Assembly (NCBI RefSeq): GCF_003031675.1
Contig: NZ_PYWX01000053.1
Location: forward strand, 248,001-312,000
Direction of reading: 5' to 3'
From: Pseudomonas palleroniana
Lineage (GTDB): Bacteria > Pseudomonadota > Gammaproteobacteria > Pseudomonadales > Pseudomonadaceae
DNA: 64,000 nt
Below the pieces are notes generated by a model. It was not told the origin of the DNA. It searched no databases and worked only from the letters and a program-made list of their open reading frames with translations. Positions 1-12,256 of the stretch are shown piece by piece (the stretch's first letter is position 1; each line of letters begins with the position of its first letter). The position numbers and the translations under genes are program-made.

Positions 1-2351
<2,351 letters not shown>

Positions 2352-2370
2352 CGGTCCTCCAGGAATAGTT

Positions 2371-2394
2371 GACGCCGCACCTTGGTCCGGCGTC
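2371..2394. other. Intergenic hairpin between lldP and dld
   Basis: A 7-bp perfect stem (GACGCCG/CGGCGTC) with a 10-nt loop lies in the 70-bp gap between lldP and the dehydrogenase gene. There is no T-run on either side, so it is more likely an mRNA-stability or processing structure than an intrinsic terminator. Confidence 0.4.
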
Positions 2395-2421
2395 GATGCT
2401 TACCCTATTACGTGCAGGTCT

Positions 2422-4116
2422 TTAGTGCACCAGCATACCGGTGAACCAGTAGGCCTGTGCCAGGGTGATCAGCCCCACGATCGTGGCGAAAAACAGGCTG
2501 TGCTTGAGGGTGAAGCGGAACAGGTCGGATTCCTTGCCCACCAGGCCCGTTGCCGCGCAGGCCACGGCGATCGATTGCGGCGAAATCATCTTGCCGGTCA
2601 CGCCGCCGCTGGTATTGGCGGCCACCAGCAGGGTGTCGTTGACGCCGATCTGGTGCGCGGTGGTGGCTTGCAGCGAGCTGAACAGGGCGTTGGACGAGGT
2701 GTCGGAGCCTGTCAGGAAAACCCCCAGCCAGCCGAGGAACGGCGAGAAAAACGGGAAAGCGGCGCCGGTGGCCGCCAATACCAGGGCCATGGTCGACGAC
2801 ATGCCGGAGTAGTTAGTGACGAAGGCGAACGCCAGCACCATGCCGATGGACAGGATCGGCCAGCGCAGTTCGTAAAAGGTTTCTTTTAAAGTGGTCAGAC
2901 CAGTTTTGATGTCAATTTTCAACACCAGCATCGAGATCAGTGCGGAGAAGAAAATCGCGGTGCCGGTAGCCGAAATCGGGTCCAGTTTGAAGACTGCGGG
3001 AATGGCAGTCGGGTTGGTGACGATCGGCGCGACCTTGATCACCATTTGATCCAGGTGGGGTATGGCGAAGTTGAAGACCCAGCTGTACATCGAGCCGCCT
3101 GCGGCGAACATTGCCTTGAAGGGCTTGAGGGTCCAGATAGTGACCAATACGGTCAGGACCAGGAACGGCGACCAGGCTTTGAAAATCTGCCCCAGGCTAT
3201 AAGGCGAGGCCACTGTGCTACGCGGCTGGCCGAAACCCCCGGCGCTGGCGGTGATCGTCGCGCTAGGCGTGACACCGGCAATCTGTGCGCCGGCAGTGCG
3301 CTTGGGCTGCCAGACTTTCAGGAACAGGGTCAGCGCGATCAGGCTGGCCAGGGCTGAGGTGATGTCCGGCAGTTCAGGGCCGATGAAGTTGGAGGTGAAG
3401 TACTGCGTGACCGCAAAGCTTGCGCCCGCCACCAACGCTGCCGGCCAGGTTTCGCGAACGCCGCGCAGGCCGTCCATCATGAACACCAGCCAGAACGGCA
3501 CGAACAGCGACAGCAGTGGCAGTTGGCGGCCCGTCATGGCGCCGATCTTGAACGCATCGATACCGGTCACTTGGCCGGCGACAATGATCGGAATGCCCAG
3601 CGCGCCGAAGGCGACCGGTGCGGTGTTAGCAATCAGGCACAGGCCGGCAGCGTACAGCGGGTTGAAGCCCAGGCCCACCAGCAGGGCGGCGGTGATCGCC
3701 ACCGGCGCACCGAAACCGGCGGCGCCTTCCAGGAAGGCGCCGAAGCAGAAACCAATCAGCAATACCTGCAGGCGTTGATCGTCGGTAATCGACAGCACCG
3801 AGCTGCGGATGATCTCGAACTGGCCGCTTTTGACCGTCAGTTTGTAGAGGAAGACCGCGGCGACGATGATCCACGCGATCGGCCACAGCCCATAGGCGAA
3901 ACCGTAGCCTGCGGCGGCGAGCGCCATGTCTACCGGCATCTGGAAGGCGAAGATTGCCACCAGGATCGACAGCGCCAGGGTGATGCTCCCGGCGACGTGG
4001 CCTTTGAGGCGAAACACGGCCAGGGCCAGGAAGAAGAATACGATCGGGATAACGGCGGCCAATGCGGACAGGCCGAGGCTTCCGAGAGGGCTGTAGAGCT
4101 GTTGCCAGGTTTGCAT
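2422..4116 (-). CDS. lldP: L-lactate permease LldP
   Basis: Inner-membrane lactate/proton symporter (also accepts glycolate in other bacteria) of the LctP family. The 564-residue length is typical. The protein is almost entirely hydrophobic segments with a conserved C-terminal block containing GSDTSSNALFSSLQ and TSGGVTGKMISPQS, characteristic of this family. It is the first gene of a minus-strand unit with the downstream FAD/Fe-S lactate dehydrogenase and is divergent from the lldR-type regulator. Upstream of the ATG are an AGGGG ribosome binding site, an abutting AACAACAA Hfq/Crc-type motif and the LldR operator, so both substrate induction and catabolite repression are expected. Confidence 0.95.
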   Translation of the reverse strand: MQTWQQLYSPLGSLGLSALAAVIPIVFFFLALAVFRLKGHVAGSITLALSILVAIFAFQMPVDMALAAAGYGFAYGLWPIAWIIVAAVFLYKLTVKSGQFEIIRSSVLSITDDQRLQVLLIGFCFGAFLEGAAGFGAPVAITAALLVGLGFNPLYAAGLCLIANTAPVAFGALGIPIIVAGQVTGIDAFKIGAMTGRQLPLLSLFVPFWLVFMMDGLRGVRETWPAALVAGASFAVTQYFTSNFIGPELPDITSALASLIALTLFLKVWQPKRTAGAQIAGVTPSATITASAGGFGQPRSTVASPYSLGQIFKAWSPFLVLTVLVTIWTLKPFKAMFAAGGSMYSWVFNFAIPHLDQMVIKVAPIVTNPTAIPAVFKLDPISATGTAIFFSALISMLVLKIDIKTGLTTLKETFYELRWPILSIGMVLAFAFVTNYSGMSSTMALVLAATGAAFPFFSPFLGWLGVFLTGSDTSSNALFSSLQATTAHQIGVNDTLLVAANTSGGVTGKMISPQSIAVACAATGLVGKESDLFRFTLKHSLFFATIVGLITLAQAYWFTGMLVH

Positions 4117-4132
4117 ATGGGGTGGCCCCTAA

Positions 4133-4140
4133 TTGTTGTT
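4133..4140 (-). promoter_or_regulatory. CA motif (Hfq/Crc target) abutting lldP ribosome binding site
   Basis: On the minus strand the lldP leader reads AACAACAA immediately before TTAGGGG, with the ATG at 4116. AANAAYAA next to a Shine-Dalgarno sequence is the established Hfq/Crc translational-repression signal in Pseudomonas. That it controls lldP here is inferred. Confidence 0.55.
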
Positions 4141-4168
4141 GGTCAGGCGCGATTCAGTCATCTTGGAT

Positions 4169-4185
4169 AATTGGTAATACCAATT
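4169..4185. promoter_or_regulatory. LldR/PdhR-type operator
   Basis: AATTGGTAATACCAATT is a perfect inverted repeat around a central A. It matches the ATTGGT-N3-ACCAAT box of FadR-type regulators of the PdhR/LldR branch. It lies between divergent lldP and lldR, about 50 bp upstream of the lldP ATG and downstream of the best lldP promoter candidate, a placement suited to repression relieved by lactate. Confidence 0.8.
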
Positions 4186-4202
4186 TACAAGCGCTGTCGG
4201 CT

Positions 4203-4232
4203 AGAGTAAAAGCCTTGGTGTGGGTGTGTCAA
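4203..4232 (-). promoter_or_regulatory. Candidate sigma70 promoter for lldP
   Basis: On the minus strand a perfect TTGACA (plus-strand positions 4227-4232) is followed after about 17-18 nt by a weak -10 element (TTACTC/TACTCT). The -10 is poor, so the call rests on the perfect -35 and on the position just upstream of the operator. Confidence 0.45.
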
Positions 4233-4379
4233 TTTGCCGCTTGGCAAACTTTGGTCGTAGCGTCGTCGGCGAGGGGGTTCTGGTTGGGTCAATCGAGGGA
4301 GTTCTGATAGGTGCTGCGAGCGCGGCGATAGGCGAGAATAGAGGCCTCGGCGAGTGGTCGGGGTTGTGGGGAGTGAGTT

Positions 4380-5147
4380 ATGGGGTTTGATCAGGTGCGG
4401 CAGCGCCGTTTGTCTGACGATATTGTCGAGCAGCTTGAGGGCATGATCCTCGAGGGCACGTTGAAGTCAGGCGAACGCTTGCCGGCAGAGCGTGCTCTGG
4501 CGGAGCGGTTTGGCGTGTCGCGTCCGTCGTTGCGCGAGGCGATCCAGAAGCTGGCGGCCAAGGGGTTATTGGTCAGTCGCCAGGGCGGGGGTAACTATGT
4601 GGCGGAGTCGCTGGGGTCGACCTTCAGTGATCCGTTGCTGCATCTGTTGGAAAACAACCCCGAGGCGCAGCGTGACCTCTTGGAGTTTCGCCAGACGCTT
4701 GAGGCGTCCTGCGCCTATTACGCGGCGCTGCGCGCCACCGAGGTCGACCGTGAGCGGCTGACCGCAGCGTTTGACGCGTTGCAGGATTGCTACACGCGGG
4801 CCGACGAGGTGAGCCGCCTGGAAGAGGGGGCGGCCGATGCGCGGTTTCATTTGGCGATTGCCGAGGCTAGCCATAACGCGGTGTTGTTGCACACCATTCG
4901 GGGGCTTTTCGATCTGCTCAAGCGCAACGTGGTGACCAATATCGGTGGCATGTACCAGCAACGTACCGAGACGCGAGACATGCTGATCAGCCAACACCGG
5001 GACTTGTATCTGGCAATTATCGAGGGGCGGGCCGAGCAGGCACGGGAAGTCTCAACACGTCACCTGCTGTATGTGCAGGAAGTGTTGGAGGAAGTACGTC
5101 AGGAGGTTCAGCGCGTGGCGCGGGCGGAGCGGCGTAAAGGCATGTAG
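4380..5147 (+). CDS. lldR: FadR/GntR-family lactate regulator LldR
   Basis: A 255-residue GntR-family repressor. The N-terminal winged helix-turn-helix (about residues 7-75) contains the GERLPAERALAERFGVSRPSLREAI signature region. The C-terminal FCD effector domain (about 95-230) contains the metal/ligand histidine motifs DARFHLAIAEASHN and QHRDLYLAI. It is divergent from lldP with the palindromic operator between them. By homology it represses the lld genes until lactate binds. Regulators of this branch include PdhR and GlcC, and the lactate specificity here comes from the neighbouring genes. Confidence 0.85.
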   Translation: MGFDQVRQRRLSDDIVEQLEGMILEGTLKSGERLPAERALAERFGVSRPSLREAIQKLAAKGLLVSRQGGGNYVAESLGSTFSDPLLHLLENNPEAQRDLLEFRQTLEASCAYYAALRATEVDRERLTAAFDALQDCYTRADEVSRLEEGAADARFHLAIAEASHNAVLLHTIRGLFDLLKRNVVTNIGGMYQQRTETRDMLISQHRDLYLAIIEGRAEQAREVSTRHLLYVQEVLEEVRQEVQRVARAERRKGM

Positions 5148-5171
5148 CCGGGGTGAGCCCCCCCAGGCTAC
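5146..5171. terminator. Possible convergent terminator lldR/smpB
   Basis: A hairpin of TAGCC + GGGG pairing with CCCC + GGCTA starts at the lldR stop codon. It has an internal bulge and no clear T-run, so it is a weak call. Confidence 0.3.
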
Positions 5172-5184
5172 AGCCTCGCAAGGG

Positions 5185-5667
5185 CTACTCTTCCTTGCCC
5201 TTGTTGCGCACGGCGCGATGCAACTCACGGTTGGAGTCGCGTTCGCGCTCGGTATCGCGCTTGTCGTATTCCTTCTTGCCCTTGCCCAGCGCGATCTCGC
5301 ACTTGACCAGGTGCTTGCTCCAGTACCAGGACAAGCAGACGCAGGCATAGCCTTTCTGCTGTACGGCTGCCGCGAGTTTATCGATCTCGCGGGCATTGAG
5401 CAGCAGTTTGCGCGTGCGTACCGGGTCGGCAATCACGTGGGTGCTCGCGGTGGTCAGCGGGGTGATATGACTGCCAAGCAGCCATGCCTCGCCATCCTTG
5501 AGCAATACGTAGCTGTCGACCAGTTGCAGCTTGCTGGCGCGCAGACTTTTTACTTCCCAGCCGGCCAGGACCAGACCAGCCTCGAACCGATGTTCGATGA
5601 AGTAATCGTGTCGCGCTTTTTTATTTTGCGCGATGGTCCCTGTGGGGTGTTTCTTTTGTTTAGCCAT
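5185..5667 (-). CDS. smpB: SsrA-binding protein SmpB
   Basis: The 160-residue partner of tmRNA that rescues stalled ribosomes. The start MAKQKKHPTGTIAQNKKARHDY was chosen because it matches the family's N-terminus and length. An in-frame upstream start would add 15 non-conserved residues. The beta-barrel core (AGLVLAGWEVKSLRASKLQL) and basic C-terminal tail (GKGKKEYDKRDTERERDSNRE) are both present. No ssrA gene is in the window. It is convergent with lldR and divergent from ratA. Confidence 0.95.
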   Translation of the reverse strand: MAKQKKHPTGTIAQNKKARHDYFIEHRFEAGLVLAGWEVKSLRASKLQLVDSYVLLKDGEAWLLGSHITPLTTASTHVIADPVRTRKLLLNAREIDKLAAAVQQKGYACVCLSWYWSKHLVKCEIALGKGKKEYDKRDTERERDSNRELHRAVRNKGKEE

Positions 5668-5834
5668 AGGGGCGGCATTATAGGGAGTTGCGAGCGTGTC
5701 GGCTACGGTCAACCTGCGTGCTTGAGCGTGTTCGACGAATCCCGGACAATGCAGACAGTTCTTTGATCTTTTTCGCTCGCGGATCCGGCTGTTCTTTTCG
5801 CGATGTTTGCCTCAGCAGTGGAAATCACGCTCAC

Positions 5835-6269
5835 ATGACGACGCATATTCAACGTTCGGCCCTGCTGCCCTATCCGGCGCAGGCGCTCTATGACCTGGTC
5901 AACGACGTGGCGCGTTACCCGGAGTTCCTGCCGTGGTGTTCTACTGCGCAAGTGCTGGAAAGCACTGATGAGCATATGGTTGCCAGTGTCGGGGTGGCCA
6001 AGGGTGGTCTCAGCCAGCACTTTGTTACGCGTAATGTACTGGTGCCTGGGCAGTCCATCGAAATGAACCTGCAGGAAGGCCCCTTCACTCAATTGCATGG
6101 GGTGTGGGTCTTCAAGGCGCTGACCGATAAAGCCTGCAAGATCAGCCTGGACCTGTCCTTCGATTACGCGGGCCCGGTTGTGCGGGCGACATTGGGCCCT
6201 CTGTTCAATCAGGCCGCCAATACGCTGGTGGACGCATTTTGCCAGCGAGCCAAACAACTGCATGGTTGA
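5835..6269 (+). CDS. ratA: RatA-family (COQ10/START domain) protein
   Basis: A 144-residue polyketide-cyclase/START-fold protein. The motif YDLVNDVARYPEFLPWC near the N-terminus is diagnostic for the Coq10/RatA family. In eukaryotes the relatives bind ubiquinone, and in E. coli RatA was described as an inhibitor of 70S ribosome association. Which role applies here cannot be read from sequence. The ATG at 5835 was preferred over an upstream in-frame start that adds about 49 unconserved residues. It overlaps rnfH by 8 nt, so the two are translationally coupled. Confidence 0.85.
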   Translation: MTTHIQRSALLPYPAQALYDLVNDVARYPEFLPWCSTAQVLESTDEHMVASVGVAKGGLSQHFVTRNVLVPGQSIEMNLQEGPFTQLHGVWVFKALTDKACKISLDLSFDYAGPVVRATLGPLFNQAANTLVDAFCQRAKQLHG

Positions 6270-6564
6270 GATTGAAGTGGTGTATGCCGCCGAGGACCGC
6301 CAGGTGTTGTTGGCGGTAACGGTACCGGTGGGCACGAGCTTAAGGGGTGCGGTGCAGGCGTCGGGGATTGCGGCGCAATTTCCCGGGGTGGAGTTGGCTG
6401 AGTATCCCTTGGGTATTTTCGGCAAGGCGGTCGAAAAGCCGGATGAGCGTACCGTCAGCGCGGGGGATCGTATCGAGATCTACCGGCCGTTGCTGGCAGA
6501 CCCTAAAGAGGTGCGTAGGCTGCGTGCGGCCAAGGCTGCGATGGCCAGGCAGCAAGGCGCATAA
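6262..6564 (+). CDS. rnfH: RnfH family (ubiquitin-fold) protein
   Basis: A 100-residue protein of the UPF0125/RnfH family. It has a beta-grasp fold pattern and the conserved LAEYPLGIFGKAVEKPDERTVSAGDRIEIYRPL core, positions about 38-74. The ATG at 6262 lies inside the 3' end of ratA, the usual ratA-rnfH pairing. Its biochemical function is not established. It ends before a strong bidirectional terminator shared with bamE. Confidence 0.85.
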   Translation: MVEIEVVYAAEDRQVLLAVTVPVGTSLRGAVQASGIAAQFPGVELAEYPLGIFGKAVEKPDERTVSAGDRIEIYRPLLADPKEVRRLRAAKAAMARQQGA

Positions 6565-6581
6565 GTTCGCCAGATGACACG

Positions 6582-6616
6582 CAACAAAAAGCCCGGCATG
6601 CCGGGCTTTTTTGTTG
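6582..6616. terminator. Bidirectional terminator rnfH / bamE
   Basis: AGCCCGGCATGCCGGGCT (6590-6607) is flanked by AACAAAAA and TTTTTTGTT. This gives an A/T-extended perfect stem with T-runs in both directions between the convergent genes. Confidence 0.9.
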
Positions 6617-6628
6617 CTTGCCGCGCAG

Positions 6629-7156
6629 TTACTGCGGGCTGGCGTCCAGAGGTTCTGGTGTCGGGACCGGGACGGTCTTCACGCCGTCGACGTCCTTCTG
6701 GATCTGGTCCAGCAAGGAGCCGGGCTTGGCAGGCTCTTCGGACTTCGGCTTCTCGGCGTCTTGTGCAGGCGCGCTTACGTTCGTGCCGTTATCCTTGCCG
6801 AGCAGGGCGTCATCGCGGCTTACACCGGGCTTGAAGTCACCTGACAGGCTGACAAGCTGGTCGTTGCCATTAAAAATAACGCTGACGCGCTCCTGCTGGC
6901 GTTCACCGCCACCAGGCTGGATGCTGTAGAGATAATCCCAGCGATCGGCATGGAAAGTGTCGGTCAACAGGGGGTTGCCCATGATAAACCGTACTTGCCG
7001 TCGGGTCATTCCCGGGCGTAACTGGTCTATCATGTCCTGCGTGACGACATTGCCCTGTTGGATGTCGATTTTGTAAACCCCGGGGAATGAACAACCGGCG
7101 AGTGCGAGCAGTCCCACAAAGGTGAAACTGGTTAGCAAGAGCTTGGTGTTTTGCAT
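6629..7156 (-). CDS. bamE: Outer membrane assembly lipoprotein BamE (OmlA)
   Basis: A 175-residue lipoprotein subunit of the BAM complex that inserts beta-barrel proteins in the outer membrane. It has a type II signal peptide ending in LALAGC with the lipidated Cys at 22. The SmpA/OmlA domain follows (VYKIDIQQGN, then LRPGMTRRQVRFIMGNPLLTD and WDYLYSI). The C-terminal extension of about 60 residues, rich in Pro, Glu and Lys, is typical of pseudomonads. It is divergent from fur, an arrangement conserved in Pseudomonas. Confidence 0.95.
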   Translation of the reverse strand: MQNTKLLLTSFTFVGLLALAGCSFPGVYKIDIQQGNVVTQDMIDQLRPGMTRRQVRFIMGNPLLTDTFHADRWDYLYSIQPGGGERQQERVSVIFNGNDQLVSLSGDFKPGVSRDDALLGKDNGTNVSAPAQDAEKPKSEEPAKPGSLLDQIQKDVDGVKTVPVPTPEPLDASPQ

Positions 7157-7255
7157 CGGTGGGCGACTTCCACTATCTTGGCTGGGACAACGTTAAACGC
7201 CGATCATACCCGTATTAAGAGAAGCTGCGAAGCAGCATCCGCGAGAAAGCTAACC

Positions 7256-7660
7256 ATGGTTGAAAATAGCGAACTACGCAAAGTCGGTCTCAAAGTGACT
7301 CTGCCACGAGTCAAAATTCTACAAATGCTCGATTCTGCTGAGCAGCGCCACATGAGTGCCGAGGATGTCTACAAGGCGCTGATGGAGTCTAACGAGGACG
7401 TTGGCCTGGCCACGGTTTATCGTGTGCTGACCCAGTTTGAAGCCGCAGGGCTGGTGGTTCGCCATAATTTCGACGGCGGTCATGCGGTGTTTGAATTGGC
7501 TGACGGTGGTCACCATGACCACATGGTTGACCTGGATACCAATGAGGTTATCGAGTTCACCAGCCCCGAGATCGAAGCTCTGCAGCATAAGATTGCCGAG
7601 GACCATGGATTCGAATTGGTCGACCACAATCTGGTTCTGTACATCCGTAAGAAAAAGTAA
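7256..7660 (+). CDS. fur: Ferric uptake regulator Fur
   Basis: The 134-residue iron-responsive repressor. The winged-helix DNA-binding region (about 1-80) includes VGLATVYRVLTQFEAAGLV. The metal-binding HHDH motif is at residues 86-89, followed by the dimerisation domain. The ATG at 7256 starts the canonical MVENSELRKVGLKVTLPR N-terminus, and upstream in-frame codons do not match the family. It is divergent from bamE and convergent with recN. Confidence 0.97.
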   Translation: MVENSELRKVGLKVTLPRVKILQMLDSAEQRHMSAEDVYKALMESNEDVGLATVYRVLTQFEAAGLVVRHNFDGGHAVFELADGGHHDHMVDLDTNEVIEFTSPEIEALQHKIAEDHGFELVDHNLVLYIRKKK

Positions 7661-7690
7661 AAATGACGCAGATTCACTCCGCGCAACGAT

Positions 7691-7723
7691 CGAAGGCGAC
7701 CTCAGGGTCGCCTTCGTGTTTTC
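7691..7723 (+). terminator. fur terminator
   Basis: An 11-bp perfect stem (CGAAGGCGACC/GGTCGCCTTCG) with a TCAG loop, followed by TGTTTTCT. It lies between convergent fur and recN. Confidence 0.85.
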
Positions 7724-7748
7724 TACCTCTATATAAAGAGAGGCTTGG

Positions 7749-9422
7749 CTAAGCCTTGGCCGCTACCACCATTTTCTTGGCGTGAGCCAAGGACTCTTTG
7801 GTCAAGTCTATACCGCCCAACATGCGTGCCACTTCCTCCACGCGTTCCGATTTGTTCAGCTTGGACACTGCGGTATGCGTTGCATCACTGCCCCGTACTT
7901 TATGTACAAACAGGTGCTGATGCCCTTGGGCAGCTACCTGCGGCAAGTGAGTCACTGTCAGCACCTGGCCGCGATCTCCCAAACGTCGCAACAGCTGGCC
8001 AACAATCTCCGCAGTCGGCCCGCCGATCCCAACGTCCACTTCGTCGAACACCAGGGTGGGGACGCGTGAGGTCTGGGCCGTTATCACCTGTATGGCCAGG
8101 CTGATGCGCGACAGCTCGCCGCCGGACGCCACTTTGGCCAGTGCCTTGAGCGGCTGCCCTGGGTTGGCGCTGACCAGCAGCTCTACCTGCTCCAGGCCGT
8201 GGGGTTGCAGTTCATTAGTGGCGTTGGTGCGCAACTCGATGGTAAAGCGACCGCCCGGCATGCCCAGGCGCTGGATTTCCTGTTCCACCGCAGCGGCCAG
8301 GCCAGTGGCCGCTTGACGGCGCAGGTCACTGAGTTCTCGTGCTTTCTCCTGGTAATGACGGGCAAACGAAGCGAGCTCTTCACCCAGGCGTTCGATGGAT
8401 TCGTCATTTGCGTTGAGGGTTTCGATTTCATCCAGCAATTTCTGCTGCATCGTCGCCACTTCGGTGGGTTGGATCCGGTGTTTGCGCGCCAGGGTGTAGA
8501 TGGTGTCCAGGCGTTCTTCTATTTCCTGGAGGCGAGCAGGGTCGGCATCAAAGTGGTCCAGGAAGCGATTCAGTTCGCCCACTGCCTCCTCAACCTGGAT
8601 CTGTGCGCTGGTCAGCAGGGTGGTGGCTTCGCTCAATGAGCCGGATGCGCTGTTTACGCTGGACAGCCGATTGAGGCTGGCCGTGAGTGCATTGAGCACA
8701 TTGCCCGAATCGCTCTCGCTGCACTGCTCCACTACCTGGCGACAAATGCCCAGCAGGGTTTCTGCGTTGGTGAGGTTCTTGTGTTCCTGTTCCAGCTGCT
8801 CCAGCTCCGTCTCGCCCAGGCCCAGGCTTTCCAGTTCTTCAAGTTGATAGCTGAGTAACTGGTGGCGAGCGCGTTGTTCGTCGCCGGAGTTGGACAGGCG
8901 CTCCAGCTCCTGGCGGGTCTGGCGCCAGCGTTGGGCGGCAAGCTGCACTTGGCGGGCCAGGTCGGTGGCCCCTGCGTATTCGTCCAGCAGGCGGCGGTGG
9001 GTATCGGTTTTCAGCAGAGACTGATGTTCGTGCTGGCTGTGGATGTCGATCAGCAGCTCGCCCAGCGCTTTCAGGTCGCCAAGAGGGCAGGGCGTGCCGT
9101 TGATGTAGCCGCGTGAACGCCCTTCGGCGGTGATGACCCGGCGCAGGATGCACGGACCTTCGTTATTGAGGTCGCGTTCGGCCAGCCAGGCTTCCGCTTC
9201 AGGGATGTCCGCCAGATCAAAGGTGGCCAGGATATCGGCCTTGTCCGCGCCGGGGCGGACCACGCCACTGTCGGCACGGTCACCCAGGGTCAGGCCCAGC
9301 GCGTCGAGCATGATCGACTTGCCGGCGCCGGTTTCGCCTGTGATTACGCTCATCCCGCGATCCAGCTCGAGATCAAGGTGTTCAACAATGGCGTAGTTAT
9401 GTACGGACAGGTGCACCAGCAT
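7749..9422 (-). CDS. recN: DNA repair protein RecN
   Basis: A 557-residue SMC-like ATPase for double-strand break repair. The Walker A GETGAGKS is at residues 29-36. A long central coiled coil rich in Glu, Leu and Gln spans roughly 150-360. The ABC signature SGGELSRISLAI and Walker B TLVFDEVDVGIGG are near the C-terminus. Its promoter region carries a LexA box (9447-9462), so SOS induction is expected as in E. coli. Confidence 0.97.
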   Translation of the reverse strand: MLVHLSVHNYAIVEHLDLELDRGMSVITGETGAGKSIMLDALGLTLGDRADSGVVRPGADKADILATFDLADIPEAEAWLAERDLNNEGPCILRRVITAEGRSRGYINGTPCPLGDLKALGELLIDIHSQHEHQSLLKTDTHRRLLDEYAGATDLARQVQLAAQRWRQTRQELERLSNSGDEQRARHQLLSYQLEELESLGLGETELEQLEQEHKNLTNAETLLGICRQVVEQCSESDSGNVLNALTASLNRLSSVNSASGSLSEATTLLTSAQIQVEEAVGELNRFLDHFDADPARLQEIEERLDTIYTLARKHRIQPTEVATMQQKLLDEIETLNANDESIERLGEELASFARHYQEKARELSDLRRQAATGLAAAVEQEIQRLGMPGGRFTIELRTNATNELQPHGLEQVELLVSANPGQPLKALAKVASGGELSRISLAIQVITAQTSRVPTLVFDEVDVGIGGPTAEIVGQLLRRLGDRGQVLTVTHLPQVAAQGHQHLFVHKVRGSDATHTAVSKLNKSERVEEVARMLGGIDLTKESLAHAKKMVVAAKA

Positions 9423-9446
9423 GACGGCCGCTCCCAGGCTTTAAGT

Positions 9447-9462
9447 CTGGTTATTTATACAG
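9447..9462. promoter_or_regulatory. LexA (SOS) box upstream of recN
   Basis: CTG-N10-CAG with an AT-rich centre (CTGGTTATTTATACAG) lies 25-40 bp upstream of the recN start. This matches the gamma-proteobacterial LexA consensus well. Confidence 0.75.
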
Positions 9463-9593
9463 TGTTTTGTTCGGGCCTGACAATCCTGGCGCTTAGCTCG
9501 ATTTGCTTGAGTATTGTTTTTTTTTAGTGCAATACGGAATGAATGCGACGGAAATGCTCCCGGGCCTGTGAAAGACTTTTGGTAACGCCTGCG

Positions 9594-9624
9594 CCCTTGA
9601 ACCTGGAAATTGTGACCCCATATA
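9594..9624 (+). promoter_or_regulatory. Sigma32 (RpoH) promoter of grpE
   Basis: CCCTTGAAC and CCCCATATA are separated so that CTTGAA and CCCCAT are 14 nt apart. This is a near-perfect heat-shock promoter about 50 bp upstream of the grpE start. Confidence 0.85.
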
Positions 9625-9676
9625 CCGGAACAGAAGCGCGAGTCGAGTTCGCGCATGATTTTGAAAGGAGAAATCT

Positions 9677-10237
9677 ATGGCTGACGAACAGACGCAGGAT
9701 ACGCAAACTCCAGACGCCAATTCGGCTGTCGGCGATGAGCTGGCAACTCGTGTACAAGTGCTTGAAGAGCAATTGGCCGCTGCGCAGGATCAGTCTTTGC
9801 GTGTTGCCGCCGATCTGCAGAACGTCCGCCGCCGTGCCGAGCAGGATGTAGAAAAGGCTCACAAGTTCGCGCTGGAAAAATTTGCCGGCGATTTGCTGCC
9901 GATTATCGACAGCCTGGAGCGTGGCCTTGAGCTGTCCAACCCGGACGACGAAAACATCCGTGCGATGCGTGAAGGGATCGAGCTGACCCTGAAAATGTTC
10001 CAGGACACCCTGAAGCGTTATCAGTTGGAAGCGATCGATCCACAAGGCGGCGAGCCGTTCAACGCCGAGCATCACCAAGCCATGGCCATGCAAGAGAGCC
10101 ATGACCTTGAGCCTAACAGTGTGTTGAAAGTGTTCCAGAAGGGTTACCTGCTTAACGGTCGCTTGCTGCGCCCGGCAATGGTGGTGGTGAGCAAGGCTCC
10201 TGCACCCGTTTCACCTTCTATTGATGAGCAGGCTTGA
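9677..10237 (+). CDS. grpE: Nucleotide exchange factor GrpE
   Basis: A 186-residue co-chaperone that releases ADP from DnaK. The N-terminal coiled coil (about 20-80) is followed by the C-terminal beta domain, with the conserved block PFNAEHHQAM near 135-145 and NSVLKVFQKGYLLNGRLLRPAMVVV at the end. The start is preceded by AAAGGAG. It is transcribed from a sigma32 promoter upstream, and its stop codon is embedded in the -35 box of a second heat-shock promoter for dnaK. Confidence 0.97.
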   Translation: MADEQTQDTQTPDANSAVGDELATRVQVLEEQLAAAQDQSLRVAADLQNVRRRAEQDVEKAHKFALEKFAGDLLPIIDSLERGLELSNPDDENIRAMREGIELTLKMFQDTLKRYQLEAIDPQGGEPFNAEHHQAMAMQESHDLEPNSVLKVFQKGYLLNGRLLRPAMVVVSKAPAPVSPSIDEQA

Positions 10238-10261
10238 AATCAGTCGTAACGGCCCCATCTA
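10233..10261 (+). promoter_or_regulatory. Second sigma32 promoter, in front of dnaK
   Basis: CTTGAAA (10233-10239), 13 nt, then CCCCATCTA (10253-10261) is an essentially consensus RpoH promoter. The grpE TGA stop (10235-10237) lies inside the -35 element, so dnaK can be transcribed without grpE. Confidence 0.85.
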
Positions 10262-10339
10262 TAAGTCAAGCGTTTAAGTGCTACCGCGGTTAGCCACCAC
10301 TGCTGCGGCATCAAAATTCAAGTTTCGGGAGAGTAAATC

Positions 10340-12256
<1,917 letters not shown>

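Noticed and set aside
5688..5834. N-terminal extension of RatA from an upstream in-frame start
   Set aside because: The extra 49 residues are Arg/Cys-rich and unconserved. The ATG at 5835 gives the family's standard length.
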